From Butyrivibrio sp. (GTDB lineage Bacteria; Bacillota; Clostridia; Lachnospirales; Lachnospiraceae), in the NCBI GenBank assembly GCA_015056585.1, contig SVFZ01000006.1, positions 24,615 through 88,614 on the forward strand: DNA of 64,000 bases. The letters run 5' to 3'. Under the pieces are notes generated by a model. The model was not told the DNA's origin, did not search any database, and saw nothing but the letters and a program-made list of their open reading frames with translations. A program made the translations under genes and the position numbers. This document shows positions 8,631 to 18,459 of this stretch, in pieces (within the stretch, counting starts at the first letter, position 1; each line of letters begins with the position of its first letter).

Positions 8631-10700
8631 ATGAACTCTTCTTTATCAAAATTCTTTTCACGGATTATCCCAATCGTAGCTCTTGCTTTACTTATTGTAT
8701 TATATTTTTTTACAAATTCACGTCTTCCAAAAGGATCATCCATCATTATTGATGATGACGTCCCTTTAGCCTCTTTGGCAGATGCCTACTTCTATGTTAT
8801 TCATGAAGGTGTATCATTTGAGGATTTGGCTGCCATATCGGAAGATATGTTTGATTATGTTGGAGAAGGCACAGTCCTATATTCAGCTGACATATATAAC
8901 AATTCATTTGCCGCTCAAAATGCCATAGCAACGGCTCCTGATTTAAGCGCTATTAATGCTGATGGTAAAGATGTCGAATGGAGCTACATTATTAAATTAG
9001 ACCAGTTCGTTGTTGTTGCAGGTACCTACACCGATTATGTCCCATCTCCTGTTGATGCTGATTTCTATCTTTATAATCCTGAACATGATACTTTTTTTAC
9101 TAACGTTATTCCTGATATGGCTGAGTTTATCGGTAATGGACAAATACTCTATTCCGAGGACGTTTACAATAAAGTAGATTCCGTCTGGTCACAGGTAACT
9201 GAAGAGCCGGAATATTCTGCACCTGACGGATACTACATTGAATGGGAATCAGCTTACAAATATCACAATAAATACGTTGTCGTAGGAAGATACGTTGAAG
9301 GAGAAAAACCATCTATTTTAGACAAATCGAATGAACTATATGCCGATTCTGATTCTATGATGTCTGACGATACTACTTTAGATAGCGCTGACCAACCAAT
9401 CCCACAGGAAGAAGTTGCAGTTGATATAATTCCAAATCTCTTTGCAAATGTTGAGGAGCTAAAAGCTGCCAACCTTGAGTCAGGCGAAATTGTTACCACT
9501 AAGGGATATTATTATGATGGCGATGGTGGTGCTTCTGAATACTTGATTTCGGCAAACGAAGACAAGAATTCCCTTCAAAACATTCAACTTAATAACGGAC
9601 TATATGCTGTACTCCAGGTCAATGATGTATTAAATGTAAAACAGCTCGGCGCTGTTGGCGATGGCATATCTGACGACACTGACATTCTGAAGAAAGCTTT
9701 AAAAGCAAAAATTCCCACAGTTGATTTTGCTCCGGGAACATATTTATGCACCAAGCACCTCATCATCAATACTACCAATCTTACTATAAATGGAAACAAT
9801 AGCACAATAATCTCAGATAACAACTTTAATGCCTCCTATAGAGAATGGTTTATAACATTCTCAGGTTCAAACATAACCGTAAATAATCTTCAATTTAGGT
9901 CAAATGAAACAATTAAACCCAAATTTAAAACTCAGGTTGGCATCAGGGATATAACTAACTTTAATATGTATGGATGCAAATTTATTATTCCCGATACTGT
10001 TATATCTGATACTAAAGATGCCCCTATTGAGTATTCTAATCTAGACATTTACTGTAATTGGCATTATGTCACAATTGACCACTGCACTTTTGATAACTAC
10101 TCAGGTGATTATGCAGGAGTCAATGCCGAGATTCGAGATATCAAAATGTCTGGGTGCGACCATGCCGTATTTACTAACAACATATGTCATCACAATACAC
10201 GAGACGAGATATTTTCACTGTTTACTTTGGGAGACAAGAACACCATCACCGATGTTACGATCATGCATAATCAATTCTACGAGTTGCCTTGCCCAAAATA
10301 CACACGCTTCATAGGAATGTCTTTGGGATATGATTCTTACGGACGTGGTGCAACTAACGTTACATTTACAGATAATTACTTCGAAGGTTATTCCGACTAT
10401 AATTTCTTAAAACTAGCATATTCTGAAAATATTTTAGTTGAAAGAAACGAATTTGTATGTCACATTGAAGACGGCTCATCCACGCTTATACTTGTTCAAG
10501 GCTGTCCTGAAGATACTAATGCACACGTTCAAAACAACAGCTTTGTCATAAATAATGACGGCTTCAAGAAATTAAAATCCGTAGCATCCGGAAAGGTAAC
10601 ATTATCAAATAACAATATAACCACTTACTTAAAATTTAATAACACCTTATTTGAAAAAAATGCTGTAGATAATAATAACATAATCACAAACGCAAATTAA
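8631..10700 (+). CDS. Membrane-anchored right-handed beta-helix protein (pectate-lyase-3 type)
   Basis: This 689-residue protein starts with a membrane helix (about 12-27) and is otherwise outside the cell. Residues 50-222 hold two related modules of about 80 residues, each with an F/Y-(I/V)-G-x-G-x-(I/V)-LYS-x-D-(I/V)-YN core and a closing FVVVAG or YVVVGR strand. From 337 the KQLGAVGDGISDDT motif opens a Pectate_lyase_3-type beta-helix running to the C-terminus with Asn-rich turns. Such folds act as polysaccharide lyases, hydrolases or epimerases; the catalytic residues cannot be assigned here. It is alone on the plus strand between two polysaccharide operons, so it may trim or epimerise the exported polymer. 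Strong AGGAGG site. Confidence 0.75.
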   Translation: MNSSLSKFFSRIIPIVALALLIVLYFFTNSRLPKGSSIIIDDDVPLASLADAYFYVIHEGVSFEDLAAISEDMFDYVGEGTVLYSADIYNNSFAAQNAIATAPDLSAINADGKDVEWSYIIKLDQFVVVAGTYTDYVPSPVDADFYLYNPEHDTFFTNVIPDMAEFIGNGQILYSEDVYNKVDSVWSQVTEEPEYSAPDGYYIEWESAYKYHNKYVVVGRYVEGEKPSILDKSNELYADSDSMMSDDTTLDSADQPIPQEEVAVDIIPNLFANVEELKAANLESGEIVTTKGYYYDGDGGASEYLISANEDKNSLQNIQLNNGLYAVLQVNDVLNVKQLGAVGDGISDDTDILKKALKAKIPTVDFAPGTYLCTKHLIINTTNLTINGNNSTIISDNNFNASYREWFITFSGSNITVNNLQFRSNETIKPKFKTQVGIRDITNFNMYGCKFIIPDTVISDTKDAPIEYSNLDIYCNWHYVTIDHCTFDNYSGDYAGVNAEIRDIKMSGCDHAVFTNNICHHNTRDEIFSLFTLGDKNTITDVTIMHNQFYELPCPKYTRFIGMSLGYDSYGRGATNVTFTDNYFEGYSDYNFLKLAYSENILVERNEFVCHIEDGSSTLILVQGCPEDTNAHVQNNSFVINNDGFKKLKSVASGKVTLSNNNITTYLKFNNTLFEKNAVDNNNIITNAN

Positions 10701-10730
10701 GAAGTGCAAAATATTAGATGCGCACAAAAA

Positions 10731-10761
10731 ACGGGCCTCGCTAACTAGAAGCGAAGCCCGT
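10731..10761. terminator. Bidirectional terminator between convergent genes
   Basis: A 12-bp stem with one mismatch (10731-10742 with 10750-10761) is flanked by T-runs in both directions: ttttt after it on the plus strand and TTTTTT on the minus strand. It serves the beta-helix gene and the ten-gene operon ending at 10773. Confidence 0.85.
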
Positions 10762-10772
10762 TTTTGTTTATT

Positions 10773-11795
10773 TTATCCAAGAAGCAACCTCTTTACAACA
10801 CATAAACGCTTGCTCTGTAATATCTTATCAATAAGTAATGGTACTACTATGCAGCAAACAAATGATAAGACTATGCAGATAACAACATTAAGATGTAATT
10901 GTCCATAAAGTATAGTTCCCATTCCAGAAGCTAAAAATGGTTGATGGAATAGATAAATCGGGAAAGATTTTCTTCCGAGATATGAAAGCACTTTCCCTTT
11001 TTTATCATCCAGTAATTGAGAAACCGCTACAACAAACAAAATTATCCAAAGAACAATAAATATATATACTAATCGTCCCAAGTCAAAAGGAAAACCCATC
11101 TTGCCAACAGTTAATCTAAAAAGAATCAAAAGTGGCAGACTTAGCATCAGCCCTATTCTTATCTTTTTATCCCAAACCTTACGTGTATTAACAAAAGTAC
11201 CTGCGATAAACCAGATTCCCTCACCGGAAACCATCCTAAGAATCATTGGTGTCTCATCCTTATAAAAGAACCACCACGCCATAAAAAGAGGAAAAATTAA
11301 AATGTAATTATACTTGTCTCCGAATGCACGTAAAGAAATAAAACCTATGAGAGAGAGAATGAATAGTGCATAAATAAACCATAAATGAACACAATACGAA
11401 TTATCGCCTATGATCATTTCATATATCCATTGCCCCAAACTGATTCTTCCATATCCTACTCTCTCCATAATTGAGCCTATTTTAGGAAGTGAATTAGCAA
11501 TGAAAAAAATTATATAAATCAAAATAGAATATGAAACATATGGAACCAAAAGCTTCTTAGCTTTTTTTGATATAAAATCAGAAACAAGACTAGCCTTATA
11601 CCTATTACAAGAAGCATTAAAAGCCACACCCGAAACAAAAAACATCAACGGCATATGGAAATAATAAATGTTTTTGTACAAATCAAGTGCAAATTGAAAA
11701 TCACGTCTAATCACGGTTGTCAACGTATGCCCTATGATTACCAATATAATTCCGATGCCTCTCGCAACGTCGATCCAACCTAATCTGTTTTTCAT
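10773..11795 (-). CDS. Acyltransferase 3 family membrane protein
   Basis: About 340 residues and ten hydrophobic segments. The N-terminus has the family motif IDVARGIGIILVIIGHT, with the conserved His, then FHMPLMFFVSGVAF. Such enzymes O-acylate surface sugars. I use the ATG at 11793-11795 because AGGAAGG is 9 bases upstream; the TTG at 11804 would touch that site. It is the last gene of the ten-gene operon, 14 bases after the polymerase gene, and is related to the acyltransferase at 13024-13980. The acyl group is unknown. Confidence 0.82.
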   Translation of the reverse strand: MKNRLGWIDVARGIGIILVIIGHTLTTVIRRDFQFALDLYKNIYYFHMPLMFFVSGVAFNASCNRYKASLVSDFISKKAKKLLVPYVSYSILIYIIFFIANSLPKIGSIMERVGYGRISLGQWIYEMIIGDNSYCVHLWFIYALFILSLIGFISLRAFGDKYNYILIFPLFMAWWFFYKDETPMILRMVSGEGIWFIAGTFVNTRKVWDKKIRIGLMLSLPLLILFRLTVGKMGFPFDLGRLVYIFIVLWIILFVVAVSQLLDDKKGKVLSYLGRKSFPIYLFHQPFLASGMGTILYGQLHLNVVICIVLSFVCCIVVPLLIDKILQSKRLCVVKRLLLG

Positions 11796-11809
11796 TAATA
11801 ACAACCTTC

Positions 11810-12994
11810 CTACTCTTCAGAGAGTTTTTGCTGCGCTCCACATAAAGAATAATAAATAAACGGAACAGCCACGACAGCATTGGGGTATGTATAGAGCATA
11901 TTAAAGAAAGCATTAAAGTAGATTATTGTATAGAATCCCATCAAAGGAATAAAAGCTTTTTTCTGTCCTTCTTTTGCTCTGTTTACAAAATTGTACAATG
12001 CCCAAAAATACACAATCATACCAAGAAGACCATTTGAGCATAATAGATTAATATAATCATTGTGCGCATAAAGAGGTCTCTGGAATACTCCATTCATAGA
12101 TACTTGATAAACAAAATTGGCTCCATTACCAACCAGTTTTCTAATGATATCCAAATCCCAATATGCTGCCAAATCCTCAGACCATAATATACTTCTTCCG
12201 CTAGTTAATGTGGCCCAGAATCCATAATATCCTTCACCCTCGAAACCTATAGTAAATTTTGTTCCGATAGGAGTTAACAATATGACCAAGATTCCTATTC
12301 CAATAATAGGCAAAATACTGTAATAGAATATTCTCTTTTTTTTGAGACTTACATAAAATAAGCAAATTACATAAACAAATCCTATTACCAAATAGGTTCT
12401 GGCGCCACAGAAAAACATTCCCATGTTTATAGCCAAGAAATGAATGATATACCTTTTATTTAAAGTATTAATATAAAGCACAGCGACAAAAGCCATCATC
12501 GCAAGACAGGAACTCGCAAACCTATGAGCGCTTCCTGCAAAAGAGGTAAAGTATTTATCATTCCATTCGTAGGAGTAACTACGGCTGAAAAAGATTGACA
12601 CAAATACAACTACTTCCCACACTATAAGCGCTTTTCTGAGAAGCGCTTCTTCCTCTGTAAGAAGGGCAATGAATTCTTTATAATCTCTAGCCATTACTAC
12701 AAAAAACAGAATCCAAAAAGGATAATATATCATAGGATTAAAATACATAGGTTTTCCGGTCAAGATTATAGCAATCACAGCCATAGCCGTTCCACTGACA
12801 AGCACAGCAAACTCCCTATAGCCAATAGGATTAGAAAACAATCCGATTATCAAAAAAAGGATCAATCCAAACATGATTACTCTATTAATACTATCAAAAA
12901 CACTTATTCCCTGGAGAACTGTTGCAACAGGAAAAGACGCAATCAGAAATGCCATCGCCTTTTTATACCGAAAACTAACGTATAGATTATCCAT
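11810..12994 (-). CDS. O-antigen polymerase/ligase-like membrane protein (Wzy)
   Basis: About 394 residues, with ten to eleven membrane helices. A large loop near the C-terminus carries the HNDYINLLCSNGLLGMIVYF pattern typical of the Wzy_C/O-antigen ligase superfamily (His-Asn followed by a Gly-rich helix). Within an operon that also encodes Wzx flippases, it most likely polymerises lipid-linked repeat units on the outer face of the membrane. Only one such gene is in the window, so it is the best candidate for the polymerase of this locus. Its start follows an AAGG site 10 bases away. Confidence 0.78.
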   Translation of the reverse strand: MDNLYVSFRYKKAMAFLIASFPVATVLQGISVFDSINRVIMFGLILFLIIGLFSNPIGYREFAVLVSGTAMAVIAIILTGKPMYFNPMIYYPFWILFFVVMARDYKEFIALLTEEEALLRKALIVWEVVVFVSIFFSRSYSYEWNDKYFTSFAGSAHRFASSCLAMMAFVAVLYINTLNKRYIIHFLAINMGMFFCGARTYLVIGFVYVICLFYVSLKKKRIFYYSILPIIGIGILVILLTPIGTKFTIGFEGEGYYGFWATLTSGRSILWSEDLAAYWDLDIIRKLVGNGANFVYQVSMNGVFQRPLYAHNDYINLLCSNGLLGMIVYFWALYNFVNRAKEGQKKAFIPLMGFYTIIYFNAFFNMLYTYPNAVVAVPFIYYSLCGAQQKLSEE

Positions 12995-13023
12995 TCTAAA
13001 ATTACCTTAACCCTCTGAAAAAC

Positions 13024-13980
13024 TCACTTATTTTTTCCATTAAGAATAGGAATAAACCTATTTATTAACACAACCAAAAAGCAACTAATTACAAGCACTG
13101 TTACAGTTGTACACACCAATTCAACGAACCAAGGAAGACTGATATGGATAAATATTTCTTCGCATATCTTAATTAATGGCTTATGAGTAGCAAATATGGC
13201 CAAAGTATTTGACCCCACAAATTCCAAAAACTTATTTTCTAACTTCCCATTATCAAGAAGTTTCGAAATCCCATAGATCATAAGACAGCCGCATATAGAA
13301 ACAACAAAAAACAGGAACGGATTTCCAACATAACGACGAGCCATGAGGACATACCCATTTTCTTGCACGACATTGAACCTAAACATCATTGTTCCAGCAG
13401 CACCAACAGCAAAGAAGATAAACATAACAATTTTAGATTTGTTATACAAAAGCTGATCCACTAAAAATCCAAGCAAAATAAATGCCGCAGCCAAAAGTGA
13501 GACATCTATGCACCAAGGGTAACCCAGTTCATATTTCGGAATTGTAATACCAACCATCCCCAAAATACATATAGACAGTACTTGCAGATACGACTTATTT
13601 AGAATTGTGATAACAAACTGCGCAGCAACTATACCAAAAAACATAGCCGGAAGAAACCAAAGAGATGTCAGCGAATTAGCTCTCTTAAGCGTATCATAAC
13701 TACCATATACAATATATGCAATGTTTTTGATAGTTAATTCAGAATAAATAAGCCCCCATAAAACAAATGGAAGCAGCAGCGTCTTTACTTTTTTTGACAG
13801 AAATGTTCTATCAACAACAGCACTTTTCATCACCAACCCTGAAGAAAAGAAAAATAATGGCATATGAAATGAATATATCCATCCTTTAATACCCAAATTG
13901 GAATTAGCAAAGTTAATATGTCCAATGATAACTAATATGATACCTATTGCTTTTATATAATCAACGTATGCTTTTCTCAA
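13024..13980 (-). CDS. Acyltransferase 3 family membrane protein
   Basis: About 318 residues with ten predicted membrane segments. Family features are YIKAIGIILVIIGHINF with its conserved His, and SFHMPLFFFSSGLV. It probably adds an acyl group to a sugar of the exported polymer. I prefer a TTG start at 13978-13980, 8 bases after AGGG; the GTG at 13989 has no usable ribosome site. With the genes at 1387 and 10773 it makes three enzymes of this family in the island, suggesting more than one acylated position. Confidence 0.8.
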   Translation of the reverse strand: MRKAYVDYIKAIGIILVIIGHINFANSNLGIKGWIYSFHMPLFFFSSGLVMKSAVVDRTFLSKKVKTLLLPFVLWGLIYSELTIKNIAYIVYGSYDTLKRANSLTSLWFLPAMFFGIVAAQFVITILNKSYLQVLSICILGMVGITIPKYELGYPWCIDVSLLAAAFILLGFLVDQLLYNKSKIVMFIFFAVGAAGTMMFRFNVVQENGYVLMARRYVGNPFLFFVVSICGCLMIYGISKLLDNGKLENKFLEFVGSNTLAIFATHKPLIKICEEIFIHISLPWFVELVCTTVTVLVISCFLVVLINRFIPILNGKNK

Positions 13981-14003
13981 AACAATCACCCTATTATGTT
14001 GTA

Positions 14004-15476
14004 TTAGTTCTTTGAAGACCGCTTTTTCTTGATTGCTTTAATAAACAAATCCTTCAAAAACATCGCAGTTTCAAGTTTTAATAAAAATGCTCCGGCTGCA
14101 TAAAAAGCTGCGCCCACAATAATCTGAGTAAACAAAACAACAACTATGGGCATTCCACTTGGAAATGGAAGTATATAAATAACAACTCCCATTGCAATCG
14201 ACAGTAGAAACGATGGCATAACGTCTTTTATTTGTTCCAGATAACTATAATTCAAAAGCTTTTTATTAGGAAATGCATTTACTACACTTGCAAAAATAGT
14301 ATATACTGCTGATCCTAAACCGATAGCCAGAACACTAATATTCATAGTCCCTAATATTATTAGGATACCAACTGTTTTCTTTATTATTTCCAGTCTAAGA
14401 AAAATGTCACTTCTACCTTTTGCTTTAATAGCATTCAGATTGGCTGTATGTATTGGTTGCATGCCGCTAACGAAACAAAAAATATACAGATATGGCAAAC
14501 TTGGAAGCCATTTTTCAGTGAGAAGTAAAGTAAAAAGATTCTTACCTGTGGCTGACAATCCCACCATAAGCGGCCACATAATAAAACTGCTTGTCATTAT
14601 AGCCTTTCTTGTCATTCTCTTTACTCGTTCAGCGTCATCCTGAACCTCAGACATGACGGGAAGTAAAACACTATCTATAGAAGAATTGATATTCTGCACA
14701 ACAAAATTAGGAAAGGTTTTACCCCTGTTGTAAAACGCCAAATCCTCTCCAGAGTATACTTTACCTATAATCAGCTGCCTAACATCATTATATACTGTAT
14801 TAATAAGACTTGAGACCAACATTCGCCAACCAAAAGAATATAGTCCTTTTAGTCTTTCAAAAGAAAAAATAAACTTAGGTCTCCATTTTACAGTTATCCA
14901 TAAAATGACGGTGTCGATAGTTGCATTTATAAGCTGTTGCGCCACCAACGCCCATACACCATAGCCCATATATGCAAAAATAACACCAACAACGCCAGCT
15001 GTTATTGTGCCCAATAATGTCGCAAAGAAAAATTTCTTAAAAATCAACTTCTTGGAAACATAAGCCTGCTGGACATTTTTTACTCCAGAAATCAAAATAG
15101 TAATTCCAAGAACTCGTATCACAGGTATAAGATCATCGTTACCATAAAATGCAGCTAAATATGGAGAAATCATAAACAAAACTGTATAAATAACTGCACA
15201 CATACAGATGTTGAAGAAAAAAATTGTTGAAAAATCCAAATCATCTGCATCTTTTTTCTGAATTAAAGCTGTTCCTAGGCCTCCATCCACGAAAACCTGG
15301 AAAATTGATAGAAAAACCGTTACCAGCGCTATAGTTCCATACTCAGAAGGAGATAACAATCTAGCTAATACAATAGAAACAACAAAACTGATCCCCTGCG
15401 CTCCGACTCTTTCAGCATAACGCCAAATAAGATTCGTTACCGTCTTTCTCTTCATGCTACTATTACTTTGTTCCAT
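14004..15476 (-). CDS. Wzx-type polysaccharide flippase (PST/WzxC-like)
   Basis: About 490 residues, twelve or more membrane helices. The N-terminus (TNLIWRYAERVGAQGISFVV, then LARLLSPSEYG and ALIQKKDADDLDFSTIFFFN) is typical of the WzxC/TuaB-like branch of the polysaccharide transporter family, which moves lipid-linked repeats across the membrane. It sits in the ten-gene operon 24 bases after tagD. A second flippase at 19425-20996 belongs to a different branch. Either could be the main flippase; the TuaB likeness hints at teichuronic-acid-like material. Confidence 0.85.
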   Translation of the reverse strand: MEQSNSSMKRKTVTNLIWRYAERVGAQGISFVVSIVLARLLSPSEYGTIALVTVFLSIFQVFVDGGLGTALIQKKDADDLDFSTIFFFNICMCAVIYTVLFMISPYLAAFYGNDDLIPVIRVLGITILISGVKNVQQAYVSKKLIFKKFFFATLLGTITAGVVGVIFAYMGYGVWALVAQQLINATIDTVILWITVKWRPKFIFSFERLKGLYSFGWRMLVSSLINTVYNDVRQLIIGKVYSGEDLAFYNRGKTFPNFVVQNINSSIDSVLLPVMSEVQDDAERVKRMTRKAIMTSSFIMWPLMVGLSATGKNLFTLLLTEKWLPSLPYLYIFCFVSGMQPIHTANLNAIKAKGRSDIFLRLEIIKKTVGILIILGTMNISVLAIGLGSAVYTIFASVVNAFPNKKLLNYSYLEQIKDVMPSFLLSIAMGVVIYILPFPSGMPIVVVLFTQIIVGAAFYAAGAFLLKLETAMFLKDLFIKAIKKKRSSKN

Positions 15477-15500
15477 TTATCTTAATTCCTTAAAATATCG

Positions 15501-15929
15501 TCAGTCCTTTATTGCATTTTCTTCAACGACACGAAGTATTGTACTGCTTATACCATCAGTATGCTTCAAATAAACAACATCGACTCCATATTTAGCTAGT
15601 ACTTTTTCTGTCTCATTCCATCTCTCAGAGCCCTTCCAATCATCACCAATAAAGATAGCATCATAGTGAAGTTTAGCCAAGGTTTCCTCTTTGTCTAATG
15701 TATCAGTTATAATTACATCATCAACAGCCTTAATGTTCTTTACAATAATAGCCCTTTCTTGCTCGTTGATTACCGTCTTCTTTTTTTTGTATTGTTCTAC
15801 CAATTTATCCGAATTTACACCAACAATTAAATAATCACAATATTCCTTGGCATGATTGATCAAATTAAGGTGGCCAATATGAAACATATCATAAACCCCC
15901 TGTGTATAACCAACTTTATATTTTTTCAT
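15501..15929 (-). CDS. tagD: Glycerol-3-phosphate cytidylyltransferase-like (TagD family)
   Basis: This 142-residue protein is a full-length member of the cytidylyltransferase family that makes CDP-glycerol from CTP and glycerol 3-phosphate. It has GVYDMFHIGHLNLI (HxGH at 17-20), the RAIIVKNIKAVDDVI segment and the closing ISSTILR motif. It sits directly downstream of two CDP-glycerol glycerophosphotransferases, which would use its product. The AGGAGG site is 12 bases from the ATG, longer than usual. Other substrates such as ethanolamine phosphate are possible but the context favours glycerol phosphate. Confidence 0.8.
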   Translation of the reverse strand: MKKYKVGYTQGVYDMFHIGHLNLINHAKEYCDYLIVGVNSDKLVEQYKKKKTVINEQERAIIVKNIKAVDDVIITDTLDKEETLAKLHYDAIFIGDDWKGSERWNETEKVLAKYGVDVVYLKHTDGISSTILRVVEENAIKD

Positions 15930-15945
15930 GAAAACTCATTACCTC

Positions 15946-17223
15946 CTAATCATTTATAATTTCTTCAAATATTTTTTTGCCTATTTCTCCAGTTTTGCTC
16001 GGTAACAGTTCTTTGATCAATGACTTTCTTAAGTCATACAGATCATCGCGACCGCTCATGATAAGATCTATATTTGCAGTAATCTGATCAAAGTTTTCCC
16101 CCATGTATGCTAACGCACAAATCTTACTGCCCTCATCGTTGAGCCCATCCGCAGAATCACAATATATTATAGGCTTCCCCATCATAAAAAACTCTGCAAT
16201 AAGTGATGTATAGTCAGCAACAAGAATATCGGAATCAGTAAGGGTGCAAGTATAATCCTTATTTTCGTCTATTTCGATATTAGGTGCATTCTTGCATCTG
16301 TCTTTAAAAGCATTAACCTCATCTTCCGTCATAATCCCATTAGATATATAACTTGAAAACATCAATGGATGTGGTCTGATAATCAAATTCATATCTGAAT
16401 GGGTCTCAAAGTATTCCAAAAACTGCTTATAAAAAGCCATAAAGTGACTTGGCTTTTGATCGGGTTTATCATCCGTAGCCCATCTAGGCATCCAGGCAAC
16501 AGTTAAGTTTCTTTTATTGTAATCTCTGTTAGGATCAGCCTTTGGGCAAAAATCAAATCTTGAGAAACCTAGGAATCTAAATCTATCAGTCAGAGCTTTT
16601 CGATAAAAGGGCTGTTCCTTAGCATATGCCACCCTACGTGAATCATTAGCAAAGAAAATCTTATGCATGGTAAAAGTGAAGTTTTCCGGTAATACAATAG
16701 AAAGCATTTTATCACCCAACATACCATATGCATAAGGGACATAAAAGCACTTTGCAAACTGACATACATTATAGGATTTATACATAGTAGGTGCATATTG
16801 ATTATACGACCTGATATAAATAACATAATCTGGATTATAATCCCTTAAATCAAGCCAACGCCCATCTTCTGTATTGGCTTTTATCGCATCAACGTCTGTT
16901 CCCCTAAAGAACTCATAAGCATCATTTTTTCTGCCGGCAATATCAATACTATCATCCTCTCCAGCTTTTAACTGCGGCACTGCAAATACCAAGACATTTA
17001 AATCATCATGTTTTACAGCTTCGTCATATATACTTTTTACAGATTTCCAAGCCTGAGGAAAATTAATCAAGAATATCATTGTCTTCTTGTCGTTTTTCCT
17101 TTGATTAACTAGCTTAACTCCATTATTATACTTCGCACTAAGCTTATAATATCTAAAAAAAGATTTGACTATATGTCCCACTTGCATAACTATTGGCGGT
17201 AACTTTTCCTTAAATTCACTCAT
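15946..17223 (-). CDS. CDP-glycerol glycerophosphotransferase family protein (TagB/TagF-like)
   Basis: About 425 residues. The C-terminal half is a GT-B-like domain with the family motif DSDILVADYTSLIAEFFMMG followed by KPIIYCDS, and an IRPHP motif upstream. This family (Glyphos_transf) transfers glycerol phosphate from CDP-glycerol onto teichoic acid or onto polysaccharides. The N-terminal half resembles the family less, so the acceptor may differ from that of the neighbour at 17250. It is the fifth gene of the ten-gene operon. Clear AGGGAG site. Confidence 0.75.
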   Translation of the reverse strand: MSEFKEKLPPIVMQVGHIVKSFFRYYKLSAKYNNGVKLVNQRKNDKKTMIFLINFPQAWKSVKSIYDEAVKHDDLNVLVFAVPQLKAGEDDSIDIAGRKNDAYEFFRGTDVDAIKANTEDGRWLDLRDYNPDYVIYIRSYNQYAPTMYKSYNVCQFAKCFYVPYAYGMLGDKMLSIVLPENFTFTMHKIFFANDSRRVAYAKEQPFYRKALTDRFRFLGFSRFDFCPKADPNRDYNKRNLTVAWMPRWATDDKPDQKPSHFMAFYKQFLEYFETHSDMNLIIRPHPLMFSSYISNGIMTEDEVNAFKDRCKNAPNIEIDENKDYTCTLTDSDILVADYTSLIAEFFMMGKPIIYCDSADGLNDEGSKICALAYMGENFDQITANIDLIMSGRDDLYDLRKSLIKELLPSKTGEIGKKIFEEIIND

Positions 17224-17249
17224 AAAAACTCCCTGTAAACTATTCCCAT

Positions 17250-18446
17250 TTACTTACCCAAGGCTATGATTGCCTTGAACACTCTTTCACAATTATTGTG
17301 ATCACGAAGAGTAAAGAATTTATCCATTCGTTCTGTATATTGGGTATCAGCTTTCCAATCATTGTCCGCTATTTTTTTTATTTCTTGTATCACTTCTAAT
17401 TCCTCTGTAACAACCGGACCAAAGCCATCATTCTCATATGAGAAATAACCCTCTGCATAATGTCCCTTACGATAGTTTTCTTTATCAAACTGATAGTATA
17501 TTTCAGGTTTATTCATATATGCAAAATCAAAATAAACACTAGAATAATCTGTAATCAGTACCTTGGATTCAATAAGAAGTTGTTGTACATCATATTCTTT
17601 AAATGACCCCAAAATCACTCTATCAGAGCCAACTTTAAACAAGTTGAGATACTTTTGAAACTCTATATGTGGGTAGAATACTAACTTCAAGTCATTTTTT
17701 TCAAGAAAATCTAGCAAATCTCTATTATTGATCAAAGAATTGAATTTTTTATAATAATCCGTCTTAACGAAATCCGCATAACCAGAGCATTGACTTGATA
17801 TATTCTGTCTCCAGGTAGGCATTACCAGAATTTGATGCTTTGTTCTGTCGTCAGCATCAAGTTTATCGTATCTACACATTCCCAATAATCTGATTGTTCC
17901 CTCCGGATGCCCATATGTATTCTTGATATACTCATATTCAGGCTTAGCTGAAGTATTGAAAATATCCACAGAAATATGCGGATAATGATTAAAGAGCATA
18001 TCATCTTTTATTATTCCGTGTTGAAGGAATATCTTCTTACCTTTAATGATATGAAGTATTCTATCAAGCCATACAAATGCAATCATATTAGGAGTATATC
18101 CCATTATGTGTGTGCTGATATTATATTTGGCCAAGCTCAGCATAACATAATGTTCAAAGCTTTTATATTGAACGCACTTTCCCAGTTTTCTAACTTTTTC
18201 ATAATCCGCAGATTTATTATCTATAATGAATCTAGCATTAATCTCCGGATGATTATTGCAAATGTACTCCCAAAAGACATAGCCATTATCTCTGGCATCA
18301 ATACCTCGTTCACTAATCAGCCATAAGTCCTTGTATTTATCGTCATTAAACGAAATGATTAATCCGTACACTTTTGCAATTTCATATTTTATCAGCATAC
18401 TACTGGTAATAGCCAACATCTTTAACTTGTGAATTACCTTATTCAT
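17250..18446 (-). CDS. CDP-glycerol glycerophosphotransferase (TagF/TagB-like)
   Basis: About 398 residues, a clear Glyphos_transf family member: KIFLQHGIIKDD, VMPTWR, then LITDYSSVYFDFAYMNKP and the closing YEN-DGFGP stretch. Such enzymes add glycerol phosphate from CDP-glycerol, which the TagD-like neighbour would supply. The start is the ATG at 18444-18446 after GGAG; an in-frame TTG at 18458 lies before that site. Having two members side by side suggests priming and extension, or two different phosphoglycerol positions, on one polymer. Confidence 0.85.
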   Translation of the reverse strand: MNKVIHKLKMLAITSSMLIKYEIAKVYGLIISFNDDKYKDLWLISERGIDARDNGYVFWEYICNNHPEINARFIIDNKSADYEKVRKLGKCVQYKSFEHYVMLSLAKYNISTHIMGYTPNMIAFVWLDRILHIIKGKKIFLQHGIIKDDMLFNHYPHISVDIFNTSAKPEYEYIKNTYGHPEGTIRLLGMCRYDKLDADDRTKHQILVMPTWRQNISSQCSGYADFVKTDYYKKFNSLINNRDLLDFLEKNDLKLVFYPHIEFQKYLNLFKVGSDRVILGSFKEYDVQQLLIESKVLITDYSSVYFDFAYMNKPEIYYQFDKENYRKGHYAEGYFSYENDGFGPVVTEELEVIQEIKKIADNDWKADTQYTERMDKFFTLRDHNNCERVFKAIIALGK

Positions 18447-18459
18447 GTCCTTCTCCAAA

